Assembly: GCA_963710205.1 (NCBI GenBank)
Contig: CAVPZG010000007.1
Coordinates: forward strand, 124,001 to 188,000
From: Pacificimonas sp963710205
GTDB lineage: Bacteria > Pseudomonadota > Alphaproteobacteria > Sphingomonadales > Sphingomonadaceae
DNA length: 64,000 nucleotides
Direction: 5' to 3'
Part shown: in pieces, positions 26,915-36,086 of the stretch
Layout: each line of letters starts with the position of its first letter
Numbering within the stretch: the stretch's first letter is position 1
Position numbers and translations under genes: made by a program
Notes under the pieces: generated by a model
Database searches by the model: none
The model's input: the letters and a program-made list of their open reading frames with translations, nothing else
What the model was told of the DNA's origin: nothing

Positions 26915-27425
26915 TCGACTCGCGTCCGCGCTGCACCGCCCGGACGAGATCGAAGCGGCCCGCGAAATCGAACGCCGCGCGGGCAAGGTCTTTCTGGGGA
27001 CGCCTTACGCCCATCTCGCCGACGCCGAGCCCAACGCCCCCGCCATCCTGCGCGCCGCCCTCGCCGATGGCCTCCTCTGGGTCGCCGTGAACAAGGACGA
27101 CATCCCCATCGGCCAGCTAACGGCGGCGGAAGGCCCAAACAGCCTCCTCATCGCGCAGATCGACGTCCTCCTGGACCATCAGGGCAAGGGCATCGGCCGC
27201 GCTCTCATCGCCCGCGCCGAGGACGAAGCCCGGTCCCGCCAACTTCCTGCGCTATGGCTCCGCACATTCAGGGACATCCCGTGGAACGCGCCTTTCTATG
27301 CGAAGCTGGGTTTCAAACCGGTCGAGGGCGGCCTCTTCGGCGCGCGCGATGAGGAAACCCACATCCACGAACGCACCCTGGGCCTCGACCCGGCGACGCG
27401 CGTAACCATGCGGAAAATGTTGTAA
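26910..27425 (+). CDS. GNAT-family N-acetyltransferase with a non-standard start
   Basis: Acetyl-CoA-dependent acetyltransferase, 171 aa if read from ATT 26910. The acetyl-CoA pocket motif A is LLDHQGKGIGRALIARAEDEA, and the PFYAKLGFKPVEGGLFG region completes the fold. The first standard start, GTG 27087, would delete the N-terminal helix HRPDEIEAAREIERRAGKVF and the TPYAHLAD segment that homologues keep. ATT at 26910 overlaps the VWA stop codon by one base, mimicking a coupled start. CTG 26931 is an alternative. Confidence 0.75.
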   Translation: MDRLASALHRPDEIEAAREIERRAGKVFLGTPYAHLADAEPNAPAILRAALADGLLWVAVNKDDIPIGQLTAAEGPNSLLIAQIDVLLDHQGKGIGRALIARAEDEARSRQLPALWLRTFRDIPWNAPFYAKLGFKPVEGGLFGARDEETHIHERTLGLDPATRVTMRKML

Positions 27426-27451
27426 GGCCGGATATAATCCCGCCGTGGACT

Positions 27452-28444
27452 CTAACCAATCCCCGCCCGCGCCTTCAGCGCGGCCAGCGCGGCCAGCACA
27501 TCGGGGCGCGATGCCACCTCCTCGCCATGCGCGATGGTGCGGGCGATCTCGTCCGGTTTGAAGCTGGTCGAGCCCGGCAGGTCGAAGTCCGCGTCCGGCT
27601 CGATCAGCATGATGGGCACGTCGCGAAAGCGGGTCATTTCGTCCATGATCGGCGCGACCGCGCGCGTGATCGCCGCCTCGTCCAGGCCGAGGTCCGCCAG
27701 CACGGCCCGCTGACGCGCCGCCGCATCCAGCAGGCCGTTGATGCGCGCCACATTGGCGATGTCGTTCATGAAGACTTCGTTGGCCAGAATGCCCGCCGCG
27801 CGAAGCGCGATCTCCACCAGGTCGTCATAGCTGTCCGACCCGCGTCCCGCGCTGTCCAGGCTGTTCGACGCCAGGATGACCAGAATTGCCTTCGGCCGCC
27901 GATCGATGACCGCGCCAAGCGGCGTGATGTCGCGCACACCGCCATCCACCCATTTGTCGCCATCCGAGGTAACCAGCGGCTGGTAGGTTCCGGGCACCGC
28001 GGCCGACGCGATGACCCATTCCGTGATATCGGGATCGCGCTCGTCGAAATAGTGCAATCTGCCGCTGCCAAGACTGACCGCCCCCACCAGCAGCCCCTTG
28101 CCCGTCGCCGCCAGCGCCGCCGGATCGTGAAAATCGCGGATCAGTTCGCGGACGGGGTCGGCGTTGTAGAGCGAATCCGCGCCGCCGATCAGCGCGCCGA
28201 CCAGGCCCAGAAAGCGCTTCCTGAAAATGTCGCGGTCCCCCTCGATCCGCTCCCACACGCTCCGCAAATCGCCGATGCGATCCTGCGCTGCCCCCAGCGC
28301 CTGGATCGCACCGGTCGATATCCCGGCATAAAGGTCGACGGAAAGGCCGCGACGCGTGACGAGCTCATCGAGCACACCCACCTGGAAAGCCCCCTTGGAG
28401 CCGCCTCCGGAAAGAACAATCGCAAGATCAGGTGAACCGGGCAT
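27452..28444 (-). CDS. Patatin-like phospholipase
   Basis: 330-aa serine lipid acyl hydrolase. The oxyanion loop is SGGGSKGAFQVGVLDEL (residues 12-28), the nucleophile elbow GISTG carries Ser43, and the catalytic Asp is in KWVDGGVRDITPL. No signal peptide, so cytoplasmic or injected. Such enzymes remodel membrane lipids, and some act in PHB granules or as defence effectors; nothing adjacent points to either. Confidence 0.9.
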   Translation of the reverse strand: MPGSPDLAIVLSGGGSKGAFQVGVLDELVTRRGLSVDLYAGISTGAIQALGAAQDRIGDLRSVWERIEGDRDIFRKRFLGLVGALIGGADSLYNADPVRELIRDFHDPAALAATGKGLLVGAVSLGSGRLHYFDERDPDITEWVIASAAVPGTYQPLVTSDGDKWVDGGVRDITPLGAVIDRRPKAILVILASNSLDSAGRGSDSYDDLVEIALRAAGILANEVFMNDIANVARINGLLDAAARQRAVLADLGLDEAAITRAVAPIMDEMTRFRDVPIMLIEPDADFDLPGSTSFKPDEIARTIAHGEEVASRPDVLAALAALKARAGIG

Positions 28445-28499
28445 GGGCGGGGTGTAGCAGGATCAAGTTCAGACCGCCGTGACGCGTATCACGCCCTCC

Positions 28500-30605
28500 T
28501 CACTCCCCCGCCCCCACATCGCCCTTCTCGGCCAGCACATTCGCCTGCGCGGCCACATAGGCGCGCACCGCCTCGGCGTCTTCCGGGCTGAACCATTTGG
28601 CGAAGCTGATCATGCCCTGGTCTTTCAGCGCGCCGTCGATCAGAACTTGGCTCCACAGATCGCGCTCCGCGAGCCAGCCGGAACGGCGCAGGTCGGGGAG
28701 CACGCCCGACGACCGCGCGGCGGGGCCGTGGCAGACGCCGCAATTCGATTCGTACAACTGCTTGCCATGCGCGAACTGCGCGTCGGTCCAGAACTGCGCG
28801 ACCTCCACCGGCGGGCCATATTCCAGCGGCTCCACGTCATAGGGCATCGACGCGCCCAGCTTGAAGACGAGCAGCCGCCCGTTCACTGGCGGACGCGGGT
28901 CGTCGACATAGGCGGATGACAATGGATAGGCGCCGCCATAGCCCGCCATCACGGCGACATATTGTTCGCCGTCGATCTCGTAACTGACCGGCGCGGCAAT
29001 GATCCCGGTTCCGGCCGCAAAGCTCCACAGCTCCCTGCCGTTCGCTGCGTCATAGGCCTTGAAATCGCCCTTCGCCGTCCCCTGGAAGACCAGCCCGCCC
29101 GCAGTCGCCAGCACGCCGCCATTCCACGGGCCGTCATATTGCACGCGCCATTTCTCACTTTGCGTGACGGGGTCCCAGGCGGACAGATGTCCTTTTAACA
29201 GTGCCCGCACCGCCTTGAACTCGCCGCGCGTTTCGGGAACGGCGTTGGCCAGGAAGTCGATGCCGACATTCCACCCGCCGGGCCGGTCCTGAAACGCGTT
29301 GTCGTCGGTATAGGCGAAGGGCACTTCCTGTGCCGGAATATAGACCAGCCGCTCGTCGGGGCTGTACGCCATCGGATGCCAGTTGTGCGCGCCAAGCGCG
29401 GAGGGCAGCGCCAGGAACGTGCCATCGTCATAACGGGCATTTTCCGCCTCGATCGGCCGTCCCGTCTTCATGTCCACGCCCGTCGTCCAGGTCTGCGGTA
29501 CGAAGCCCTTGGCGCTGACCAGCGATCCATCCGAACGGTCGATGACGTAGAAAAAGCCGTTCTTCGGCGCCTGCATCATCACTTTCCTGCCCTCAAGCTC
29601 CGCCAGCATGATGGGCTGCGTCTGCGTGAAGTCCCAGGTTTCCCCCGGCGTCCCCTGATAATGCCACTTATATTCGCCCGTATCGGCGTCCAGCGCGACG
29701 ACCGACGACACGAACAGATTGTCGCCCTTCCCTTCCGAACGGATCTTGTGATTCCAAGGGCTGCCATTGCCGACGCCGATCAGCACCTGGTCGTAGTCCG
29801 CGTCATAGACGATGGCATCCCACACGGTCCCGCCGCCGCCATGCTGTGTCCAGTCCCCGTTCCAGGTGGCCCGCGTCTTGCCGATCACGCTGTCGGACGC
29901 CGCGCCATCGTCAGGCGCGCCCGGTCCCGGCGGCACGGTGTAGAAGCGCCACGCCATGTCGCCCGTCTCCGCATCATAGGCGCTGACATAGCCGCGCACG
30001 CCATATTCCGCGCCGCCATTGCCGATAAGGACGCGCCCTTTCACCACGCGCGGCGCGCCGGTGATGGTATAGGGTTTGGACTGGTCGACCGTGACCTTGT
30101 CCCAGACCACGTCGCCGGTCTTCGCATCCAGCGCGATCAGCCGCCCGTCGATCGTGCCCGAAAAGACCTTGCCGCCATAGACGGCGACACCGCGATTGAC
30201 GACGTCGCAGCACGCGTTGAAGCCCGCCGCACCCGGCACTTCGGGGTCATGCTCCCATAACAGTTCACCCGTCTTCGCGTCGAAGGCATAGACCTTCGAC
30301 CAGGCGGAGGTCGTGTAGAGGACGCCGTCCACGATCAGCGGCGTTGCCTCCTGCCCGCGATTGGTGTCGAACTCGTGCATCCAGGCCAGGCCGAGATTGC
30401 CGACCGTATCGCGGTTCACCGCCGTCAGCCGCGCGAACCGCTGTTCCTCATAGGTGCCGCCATGCGTCAGCCAGCTGCCCGGCTCGTTTTCGGCATTCAG
30501 AAGACGTTCCGTGGTCACGGTCGCCGGTGCCTTTGCCGTATCGCCCACGGCTGGCGAACAGGACGCGAGCAGCACGGCGACCGCCGCAAATCCGAAATGA
30601 CGCAT
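28500..30605 (-). CDS. PQQ-dependent quinohemoprotein alcohol dehydrogenase
   Basis: Periplasmic type II quinohemoprotein alcohol dehydrogenase, 701 aa. MRHFGFAAVAVLLASC is a signal with a possible lipobox. The eight-bladed PQQ propeller includes the vicinal disulfide in NACCDVVNRG and repeated W-motifs such as DAKTGELLWEHDP. A C-terminal cytochrome c domain holds the CGVCH heme site. Start 30605 has GGAGG 10 nt upstream; earlier in-frame starts only lengthen the signal. It oxidises alcohols and passes electrons through its own heme. No PQQ synthesis genes are in the window. Confidence 0.94.
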   Translation of the reverse strand: MRHFGFAAVAVLLASCSPAVGDTAKAPATVTTERLLNAENEPGSWLTHGGTYEEQRFARLTAVNRDTVGNLGLAWMHEFDTNRGQEATPLIVDGVLYTTSAWSKVYAFDAKTGELLWEHDPEVPGAAGFNACCDVVNRGVAVYGGKVFSGTIDGRLIALDAKTGDVVWDKVTVDQSKPYTITGAPRVVKGRVLIGNGGAEYGVRGYVSAYDAETGDMAWRFYTVPPGPGAPDDGAASDSVIGKTRATWNGDWTQHGGGGTVWDAIVYDADYDQVLIGVGNGSPWNHKIRSEGKGDNLFVSSVVALDADTGEYKWHYQGTPGETWDFTQTQPIMLAELEGRKVMMQAPKNGFFYVIDRSDGSLVSAKGFVPQTWTTGVDMKTGRPIEAENARYDDGTFLALPSALGAHNWHPMAYSPDERLVYIPAQEVPFAYTDDNAFQDRPGGWNVGIDFLANAVPETRGEFKAVRALLKGHLSAWDPVTQSEKWRVQYDGPWNGGVLATAGGLVFQGTAKGDFKAYDAANGRELWSFAAGTGIIAAPVSYEIDGEQYVAVMAGYGGAYPLSSAYVDDPRPPVNGRLLVFKLGASMPYDVEPLEYGPPVEVAQFWTDAQFAHGKQLYESNCGVCHGPAARSSGVLPDLRRSGWLAERDLWSQVLIDGALKDQGMISFAKWFSPEDAEAVRAYVAAQANVLAEKGDVGAGE

Positions 30606-30688
30606 GATGAAAGTCCTCCCAAACTTTTCGCCGGTTATCGCGCGCATCATGGGCGATAACAACTGCGACAGATTGAGAGGGTGACGCG

Positions 30689-30871
30689 TTATCCGATGGG
30701 CGCGCTCAGCAGCCAGACATTACCGACGGTAACGACGGCAACCGCGATCATCAGGAGGCCCTTGATCCGCTCCCCTCGCGGACGTTTCAGCAGGATATAG
30801 ACCCCGCCCGCCATCAGCACGAATGCAAAGATGACGGCAAGCGACAGGGCGATCGTGGCGACAGTGCTCAT
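30689..30871 (-). CDS. Small two-helix membrane protein
   Basis: 60-aa protein with two hydrophobic helices (TIALSLAVIFAFVLMAGGVY and LLMIAVAVVTVGNVWLL) joined by a basic loop RPRGERIKG, which would place the loop in the cytoplasm. ATG 30871 begins MSTVATIAL; the longer reading frame upstream has no membrane-like content. It lies 83 bp upstream of the alcohol dehydrogenase in the same direction and may share its transcript. Function unknown. Confidence 0.65.
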   Translation of the reverse strand: MSTVATIALSLAVIFAFVLMAGGVYILLKRPRGERIKGLLMIAVAVVTVGNVWLLSAPIG

Positions 30872-31021
30872 GGACGTTCTTTCGCTACGTGGATGGATAC
30901 AGCGAGCGGGGGGGCACCGCCCGGTCCCTGCCAGGCCCTTTGACGGGGTCATATGTGGCAATGCGGTCGCCTGGCGCGTCTGCGGCATGGCGTGTTCCCT
31001 CGATGGCATTGTCCTCTGTCC

Positions 31022-31292
31022 TCAGCCGCCCGCATCGGCCTCGATGATATCGGCCTCGATTCCTGTTCGCAGCGTCTTTTTCCGTTTCGCCGGACGCCAC
31101 ATCTTCCTTTGGTGGCATGTCCGGTTCCTCCGCAGCAAGCTCGGCCTTGGCCGGCATCGGCAGTTCCTCAATCTCAACTCCCGTTTCCGTCGGACCTTCC
31201 GCAATCTGATCGTTGTTTTCAACGTTACAGGCCATCAGCAGGCTGGCGATCGCAAGACATCCAGTGCTGAGTGTCATTGCAGGGCGTTTCAT
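31022..31292 (-). pseudogene. Small acidic lipoprotein with probable frameshift
   Basis: MKRPAMTLSTGCLAIASLLMAC is a lipoprotein signal, and an acidic region rich in E, P and A follows (ELPMPAKAELAAEEPDM). After ETEKDAA near 31060-31070 the current frame becomes basic and runs on to 30885. An adjacent frame instead gives GIEADIIEADAGG and a stop at 31022, matching the acidic character. One indel therefore seems to have extended the frame. GGAGG precedes the ATG. Function unknown. Confidence 0.5.
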
Positions 31293-31413
31293 TGTGCCTC
31301 CGTAAATTGATATATGTCTATACCAGACCTACGAACGCAGTCCCTTCGCGGTTCCGGAATATCATGGCAATTTCCTCCGTTCGCGCCTGCGCGATCGACG
31401 AAGCGGTCCGGCG

Positions 31414-32061
31414 TCAGGCGCGCGGGATGATGACCTCGACACGGCGGTTTTTCGCACGGCCTTCGGGATCGTCCGCACCGTCGGCGGTCTCGTTCGGAAC
31501 GACAGGCTCCTTTTCACCGCGCCCGATCACTTCAAAACTGCGCTGGCGCACGCCGACCTGCTGACCGAACCAGTCGGCAACGGCCTGCGCACGGCGCCGC
31601 GACAGGTCATCATTATAGTCGTCGCTGCCCTTGCTGTCGGTGTGGCCGACGATTTCTATCTCGCCGGGCGCACCCTGGCGGATCAGGTCAGCCGCCTTCG
31701 TCAGGGCATTGGTCGCCTCGGGTGTCAGTTCGGCCTTGTCGAACGCGAACAGGACATCTGCGGGCAGCTCGATTATGGTGCTCATGTCCGTGACACGCAC
31801 ATTCAGGTCGCTGATATTGGCGGTCAGACTGCTGACGGCGGCGCGGGTGTTGCCAACCATGCCGGTCGGCACTCCCGGTTCACGCGCACCCTCTTCCGTT
31901 TCAGCGCTCATGCCGCTCGGTTCGGCACCTGGCATGGCTGCGCTGACCGGATCCGCTGCGGTGTCCTCGGCCGCCGGTTCCGCTTCATCAGGGACGCCTT
32001 GTTCGCATCCCGCCAGGGCAACCAGTGCGACGGTGGCAATCAGGGCAGGGCGCAGCCTCAT
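31414..32061 (-). CDS. OmpA-family lipoprotein
   Basis: 215 aa. The signal and lipobox (VALVALAGC) are followed by a long acidic linker. The OmpA-like peptidoglycan-binding domain comes next: FAFDKAELTPEATNAL, IVGHTDSKGSDDYNDDLSRRRAQAVADW and the closing GRAKNRRVEVII. It should anchor the outer membrane to peptidoglycan. The start overlaps the upstream lipoprotein by 4 bp, so both are made from one message. Confidence 0.92.
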   Translation of the reverse strand: MRLRPALIATVALVALAGCEQGVPDEAEPAAEDTAADPVSAAMPGAEPSGMSAETEEGAREPGVPTGMVGNTRAAVSSLTANISDLNVRVTDMSTIIELPADVLFAFDKAELTPEATNALTKAADLIRQGAPGEIEIVGHTDSKGSDDYNDDLSRRRAQAVADWFGQQVGVRQRSFEVIGRGEKEPVVPNETADGADDPEGRAKNRRVEVIIPRA

Positions 32062-32645
32062 CGACTGACGGTGACGCCATCGAACGGCGCGATTGTCGGA
32101 ATGTTGATCGATACGGTCTGCGACGTTTCCGGCGGCGCTGGGAATTTGAACCAGAACACATTCTGATTGTGCAGCTCGACGCGGATCTTCTCGCTGCCCT
32201 TCATCATCAACGGCGCGGCGAAATACTTGCCCTGATTATCCTTCAGCACACCCATCTGCTGCGCTGTCGCATCGTCCACGACGGTGACGTCGTTCACGTC
32301 AATGAGTTCGCTTTCGCAGCATTTCAGAAAGGGCGCCAGCGTGCGCAGCTGCACGGTCATCACGTCGCCCGTGACCTTCACGCTATCGAGCGCAATATTG
32401 ACGCCATTGGGTCCTGGCTGCGTCTGTATCGGGGTTGCCGCACTGGCCTGCTGCGCCGCGACCACCTCCGCCGCTTCCTGCTCGGGCGTCGCCATCTCTT
32501 CGCGAATGACTTCGCCAGTCACTTCGGGCGCTGCCAGCTCGGCGTCATTCTCCGCGACCACTGGCGCGCGTGCCTCGTCACAACCGGCAAGTGCGATCAG
32601 ACTGGCTGCGCACAGTCCTGCTGACAGATAATGCGAAACGGTCAT
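32058..32645 (-). CDS. Hypothetical lipoprotein coupled to the OmpA-like gene
   Basis: 195 aa with the lipobox LIALAGC after MTVSHYLSAGLCAAS. An Ala/Glu-rich linker leads to a beta-rich C-terminal domain (VKVTGDVMTVQLRTLAPFL; KIRVELHNQNVFWFKFPAPP). GGGAGAAG lies 4 nt before ATG 32645, favouring it over ATG 32663. The family was not recognised. The 4-bp overlap with the OmpA-like gene suggests a joint envelope function. Confidence 0.75.
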   Translation of the reverse strand: MTVSHYLSAGLCAASLIALAGCDEARAPVVAENDAELAAPEVTGEVIREEMATPEQEAAEVVAAQQASAATPIQTQPGPNGVNIALDSVKVTGDVMTVQLRTLAPFLKCCESELIDVNDVTVVDDATAQQMGVLKDNQGKYFAAPLMMKGSEKIRVELHNQNVFWFKFPAPPETSQTVSINIPTIAPFDGVTVSR

Positions 32646-32690
32646 GGTCTTCTCCCTCATCAATCCATGCTCCTTTATGAAGCGTCGTCG

Positions 32691-34205
32691 CTATTTTTTG
32701 TTCCTGTATTCAACAGGGCGAAGCGTTAATCCACCCCCGCCTTGACCTGCTTCACCGCCGTCTTCCAGAGATCGCGCCGCAAGTGCCGCGCTTCCCGTGT
32801 TCACCTGCGGCTGGAACCGCCGGTCCACCCGCCGCATCGCGCTTTCGGCCTCTTCCAGCGAGGCGAACAGCCCGGCCCCGACACCCGCCAGCATCGCCGC
32901 GCCCATCGCCGTCGTCTCGATGATTTCGGGCCGCTCGATTTCGATGCCCAGCGCGTCGGCCAGATCCTGACACAGCCAGTCGTTGCGCACCATGCCGCCG
33001 TCCACCTTGACGACGCCCGGCTCCACGCCGTCCGCCGCCATTGCCTCCAGCACATCGGCGGTCTGGTTGCCCATCGATTCCAGGCAGGCGCGGACGATAT
33101 GCGCCCGGCTTGTCCCGCCGGACAGCCCGGAAATAACGCCCCGCGCCTCTGGTTCCCACCAGGGCGCGCCAAGGCCTGCGAAGGCGGGCACGAACATCGC
33201 GCCGCCGCTGTCCGGCACGGACCTCGCCAGCGCTTCGGTTTCCACAGCATCACCGATCAGGCCCAGACCGTCGCGCAGCCACTGCACCGCGCTGCCCGCG
33301 ACGAAGATACTGCCCTCCAGCGCATAGGCCGTCTTCCCGCCCAGTTTCCAACCCAGCGTCGCCAGCAGGCGGTTGTGGGACGCGGGCGGGGCGGCGCCCG
33401 CATTGGCGATCAGGAATGCGCCCGTCCCATAGGTCGCTTTCACTGCGCCTGGCGCAAAACAGCCCTGCCCCACCGCCGCCGCCTGCTGGTCTCCGGCAGC
33501 GCCGGTGACCGGTATTTCCCGTCCGGCGATGACTGCCACGCCAAGCGCCCCCGAACAGTCGCCAATGAAGGGCAGCAGCCCTTCCGGCGCGCCGAACAGG
33601 TCGCAAAGGCCCGGGTCCCAGCTTTGCGCAGCCAGGTCCATCAGCAGCGTCCGCGCCGCATTGGAGGCATCCGTCTCGAACACCTCGCCTTTCGATAGCC
33701 GGAATCGCAGATAGGCATCCACCGTTCCGGCGCATAACCTGCCCGCATCCGCGGCCCGGGCCACCTCCGGCCAGTTCTGCAGCGCCCAGCCGATCTTCGT
33801 CGCACTGAAATAGGGATCCAGCAGCAGGCCCGTCTTCGCTTGAACTTCAGGCTCGTGCCCGGCCGCTTTCAGCCGCGCGCACATCTCCGCTGTCCGCCGG
33901 TCCTGCCAGACGATGGCGGGCGACAGGGGCTGGCGCGTTTCGCGATCCCAGAAAACCACGGTTTCGCGCTGGTTGGTGATGCCGATACAGGCGACGCTGT
34001 CCGCACCCACCTTCTCGGCGACTTCCTCGGCGCAGGCCAGACTCCGTGCCCAGATTTCGCCCGCGTCATGCTCGACCCAGCCGGATTTCGGAAAGCCCTG
34101 CGTCAGCGGCTGCCGCGCCTCGGCGGCGATATGCCCATCCAGGGTAAAGGCCACCGCCCGCGTCGATGTCGTGCCTTCGTCGATGACCAGAATATGTTGA
34201 TCCAT
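32691..34205 (-). CDS. glpK: Glycerol kinase
   Basis: 504-aa FGGY-family kinase that makes glycerol 3-phosphate from glycerol and ATP. VIDEGTTSTRAVAF is the N-terminal phosphate loop. GITNQRETVVFWDRETRQPL, the actin-like DLAAQSWDPGLC region and VDGGMVRNDWLCQDLAD are signatures. AGGGAAG precedes the ATG. Divergent from glpD with only 40 bp between starts, so their promoters must overlap the coding ends or each other. Confidence 0.96.
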   Translation of the reverse strand: MDQHILVIDEGTTSTRAVAFTLDGHIAAEARQPLTQGFPKSGWVEHDAGEIWARSLACAEEVAEKVGADSVACIGITNQRETVVFWDRETRQPLSPAIVWQDRRTAEMCARLKAAGHEPEVQAKTGLLLDPYFSATKIGWALQNWPEVARAADAGRLCAGTVDAYLRFRLSKGEVFETDASNAARTLLMDLAAQSWDPGLCDLFGAPEGLLPFIGDCSGALGVAVIAGREIPVTGAAGDQQAAAVGQGCFAPGAVKATYGTGAFLIANAGAAPPASHNRLLATLGWKLGGKTAYALEGSIFVAGSAVQWLRDGLGLIGDAVETEALARSVPDSGGAMFVPAFAGLGAPWWEPEARGVISGLSGGTSRAHIVRACLESMGNQTADVLEAMAADGVEPGVVKVDGGMVRNDWLCQDLADALGIEIERPEIIETTAMGAAMLAGVGAGLFASLEEAESAMRRVDRRFQPQVNTGSAALAARSLEDGGEAGQGGGGLTLRPVEYRNKK

Positions 34206-34245
34206 GTGACTTCCCTAGCGCGGGCATGGCGCTAAGGAAAAGCCC

Positions 34246-35730
34246 ATGCAGGGCCCCATTCACCGCGACAGCTACGACCTCCTCGTCATTGGCGCGGGAA
34301 TAAATGGCTGCGGCATTGCCCGCGATGCGGCGGGGCGCGGGCTGAACGTCGCGCTGGTGGATGCGGGCGATATCGGCGGGGCGACCTCTTCCGCCTCGAC
34401 AAAGCTTATCCATGGCGGCCTCCGCTACCTCGAATATTATGAATTCGCGCTGGTGAAGAAGGCGCTGGCCGAACGCGAAACCCTGCTCGCCCAGGCGCCG
34501 CAGATCAGCTGGCCGCTCAGCTTTGTCCTGCCGGTTTCGAAAAACACCCGCCCCGCCTGGATGATCCGCGCGGGGCTATTCCTTTACGACCGGCTGGCAA
34601 AGCGCACCTCCATCCCGGACTCGGCGCGCATCGACCTCAGGAAAGACGTCGCCGGCTTCGCGCTGGACAGCAGGTATAAACGCGCCTTCCGTTACTGGGA
34701 CGGCTGGATCGACGACAGTCGCCTCTGTATCCTGAACGCCCAGGATGCCGCCCTGAAAGGCGCGGAGATCGTCACCCATGACGGTGTCAAATCCGCTTTC
34801 GCCGCCGACGGCGGCTGGCTCGTCGTCCTTGGTTCGGGACGCGAACTTTACGCGAGGCAGATCGTCAACTGCACCGGCCCATGGGCGGAAAATGTCGCCC
34901 GCACCGCCCTTGGCCTGTCCGACGCGCCGCGCCTCAATCTCGTACAGGGCGCGCATATCATCGTGCCGCGCATCGGCAGGCAGGCCGACGCCTATATGCT
35001 GCAGCAGCCCGATGGACGCATCATCTTCGTCATTCCCTATCACGACCGCTACAGCCTGATCGGCACAACGGAAACGCCGGTTTCGAACCCCGGCGATGCG
35101 AAGATCACCGACGCCGAGATCGAGTATCTGATTGCCGCCACCAACCGCTATGCCGCCCGGCCGATTGCCCGCGGCGACGTCGTTGCCGCCTATGCCGGCA
35201 TCCGCCCGCTGGTGCTTGAGGAAGGCAAGGACGCGACCGAAACCAGCCGCGAATGGAAACTGCTGGACCATGCGGATGCGCCCGCGATGACGGTCATCGG
35301 TGGCAAGCTGACCACCTACCGCCTGCTGGCGGAGGCGGTGCTGGAAAAACTCTATCCGGACACGACGGAATGGACGCGGGGCGTACCGCTGCCCGGCGGC
35401 GATATCCCGCTACAGCCCGGCAGATCGACGCGGGAAAGTTTCCGCATATGGCGAAAGACACTGATCGGCAGGTTCCCCGATTACGACCCTCTGATCGTTG
35501 AGCGCCTCGCAGACATTTACGGCACGCGCGCCGTCCAGATGCTGGAAACGGGACTCGGCCGAAATCTCGGCGGCATGTTCGAGGCGGAGCTCGACTATCT
35601 GGCGACGGAGGAATGGGCGGCGAGCGCCGAAGACGTCCTCTGGCGCCGCACGAAGCTTGGCCTCAGCGTCGATATGGCGACTGTCGCCAATGTCGAGAAA
35701 TACTTCCGCGACGCATATACCAGCTCTTAA
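34246..35730 (+). CDS. glpD: Glycerol-3-phosphate dehydrogenase (FAD, aerobic type)
   Basis: 494-aa membrane-associated flavoprotein that oxidises glycerol 3-phosphate to DHAP and feeds the quinone pool. The FAD-binding VIGAGINGCGIARDAAGRG, the STKLIHGGLRYLEYYEFALV signature, and GGKLTTYRLLAEAVLEKLYP near the C-terminal domain are present. Paired head-to-head with glpK; together they form the glycerol catabolic route. No glpR or facilitator gene is nearby. Confidence 0.96.
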   Translation: MQGPIHRDSYDLLVIGAGINGCGIARDAAGRGLNVALVDAGDIGGATSSASTKLIHGGLRYLEYYEFALVKKALAERETLLAQAPQISWPLSFVLPVSKNTRPAWMIRAGLFLYDRLAKRTSIPDSARIDLRKDVAGFALDSRYKRAFRYWDGWIDDSRLCILNAQDAALKGAEIVTHDGVKSAFAADGGWLVVLGSGRELYARQIVNCTGPWAENVARTALGLSDAPRLNLVQGAHIIVPRIGRQADAYMLQQPDGRIIFVIPYHDRYSLIGTTETPVSNPGDAKITDAEIEYLIAATNRYAARPIARGDVVAAYAGIRPLVLEEGKDATETSREWKLLDHADAPAMTVIGGKLTTYRLLAEAVLEKLYPDTTEWTRGVPLPGGDIPLQPGRSTRESFRIWRKTLIGRFPDYDPLIVERLADIYGTRAVQMLETGLGRNLGGMFEAELDYLATEEWAASAEDVLWRRTKLGLSVDMATVANVEKYFRDAYTSS

Positions 35731-35777
35731 CCTTATCGCACCTAAGCCTCGTTTCGTCGCATAAGGGGGCGGCGTCT

Positions 35778-36047
35778 ATGAGTGCGATGACACCGATCGA
35801 AACCGAAGGCGCGCTTGCCTGCGATTATGCCGGAGAGACCGCCATCGGCCTTCTCGACGCGCTGACCGACGCCATGACGCTTGCCCGTCCCGGAAAGGAC
35901 GCCGCGACGTTCGCCGCCGACCTCAGGCGCCTCGGCGACGGTTCGGCTTTCGTCGCGCAGGAACTGAACGCCATCTTGAAGGGCGACTATGCCGGACCGA
36001 AGGCGGCGGAAACGGAATCGCCCGCTTTCAAAAGCGCGGCTTTCTAG
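35778..36047 (+). CDS. Small hypothetical protein
   Basis: 89 aa beginning MSAMTPIETEGALACDYAGE, mainly helical and mildly acidic, with no signal or membrane segment. Start 35778 follows a purine-rich AAGGGGGCGG. It lies 47 bp after glpD on the same strand. No family recognised. Confidence 0.6.
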   Translation: MSAMTPIETEGALACDYAGETAIGLLDALTDAMTLARPGKDAATFAADLRRLGDGSAFVAQELNAILKGDYAGPKAAETESPAFKSAAF

Positions 36048-36086
36048 CCGCAACCGCCAGTCCCGCCGGAACGACGAACTCCCGGT

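Noticed and set aside
27087..27425. Short GNAT gene starting at GTG 27087
   Set aside because: It would remove the N-terminal helix and first strands needed for the GNAT fold, although these are encoded in frame just upstream.
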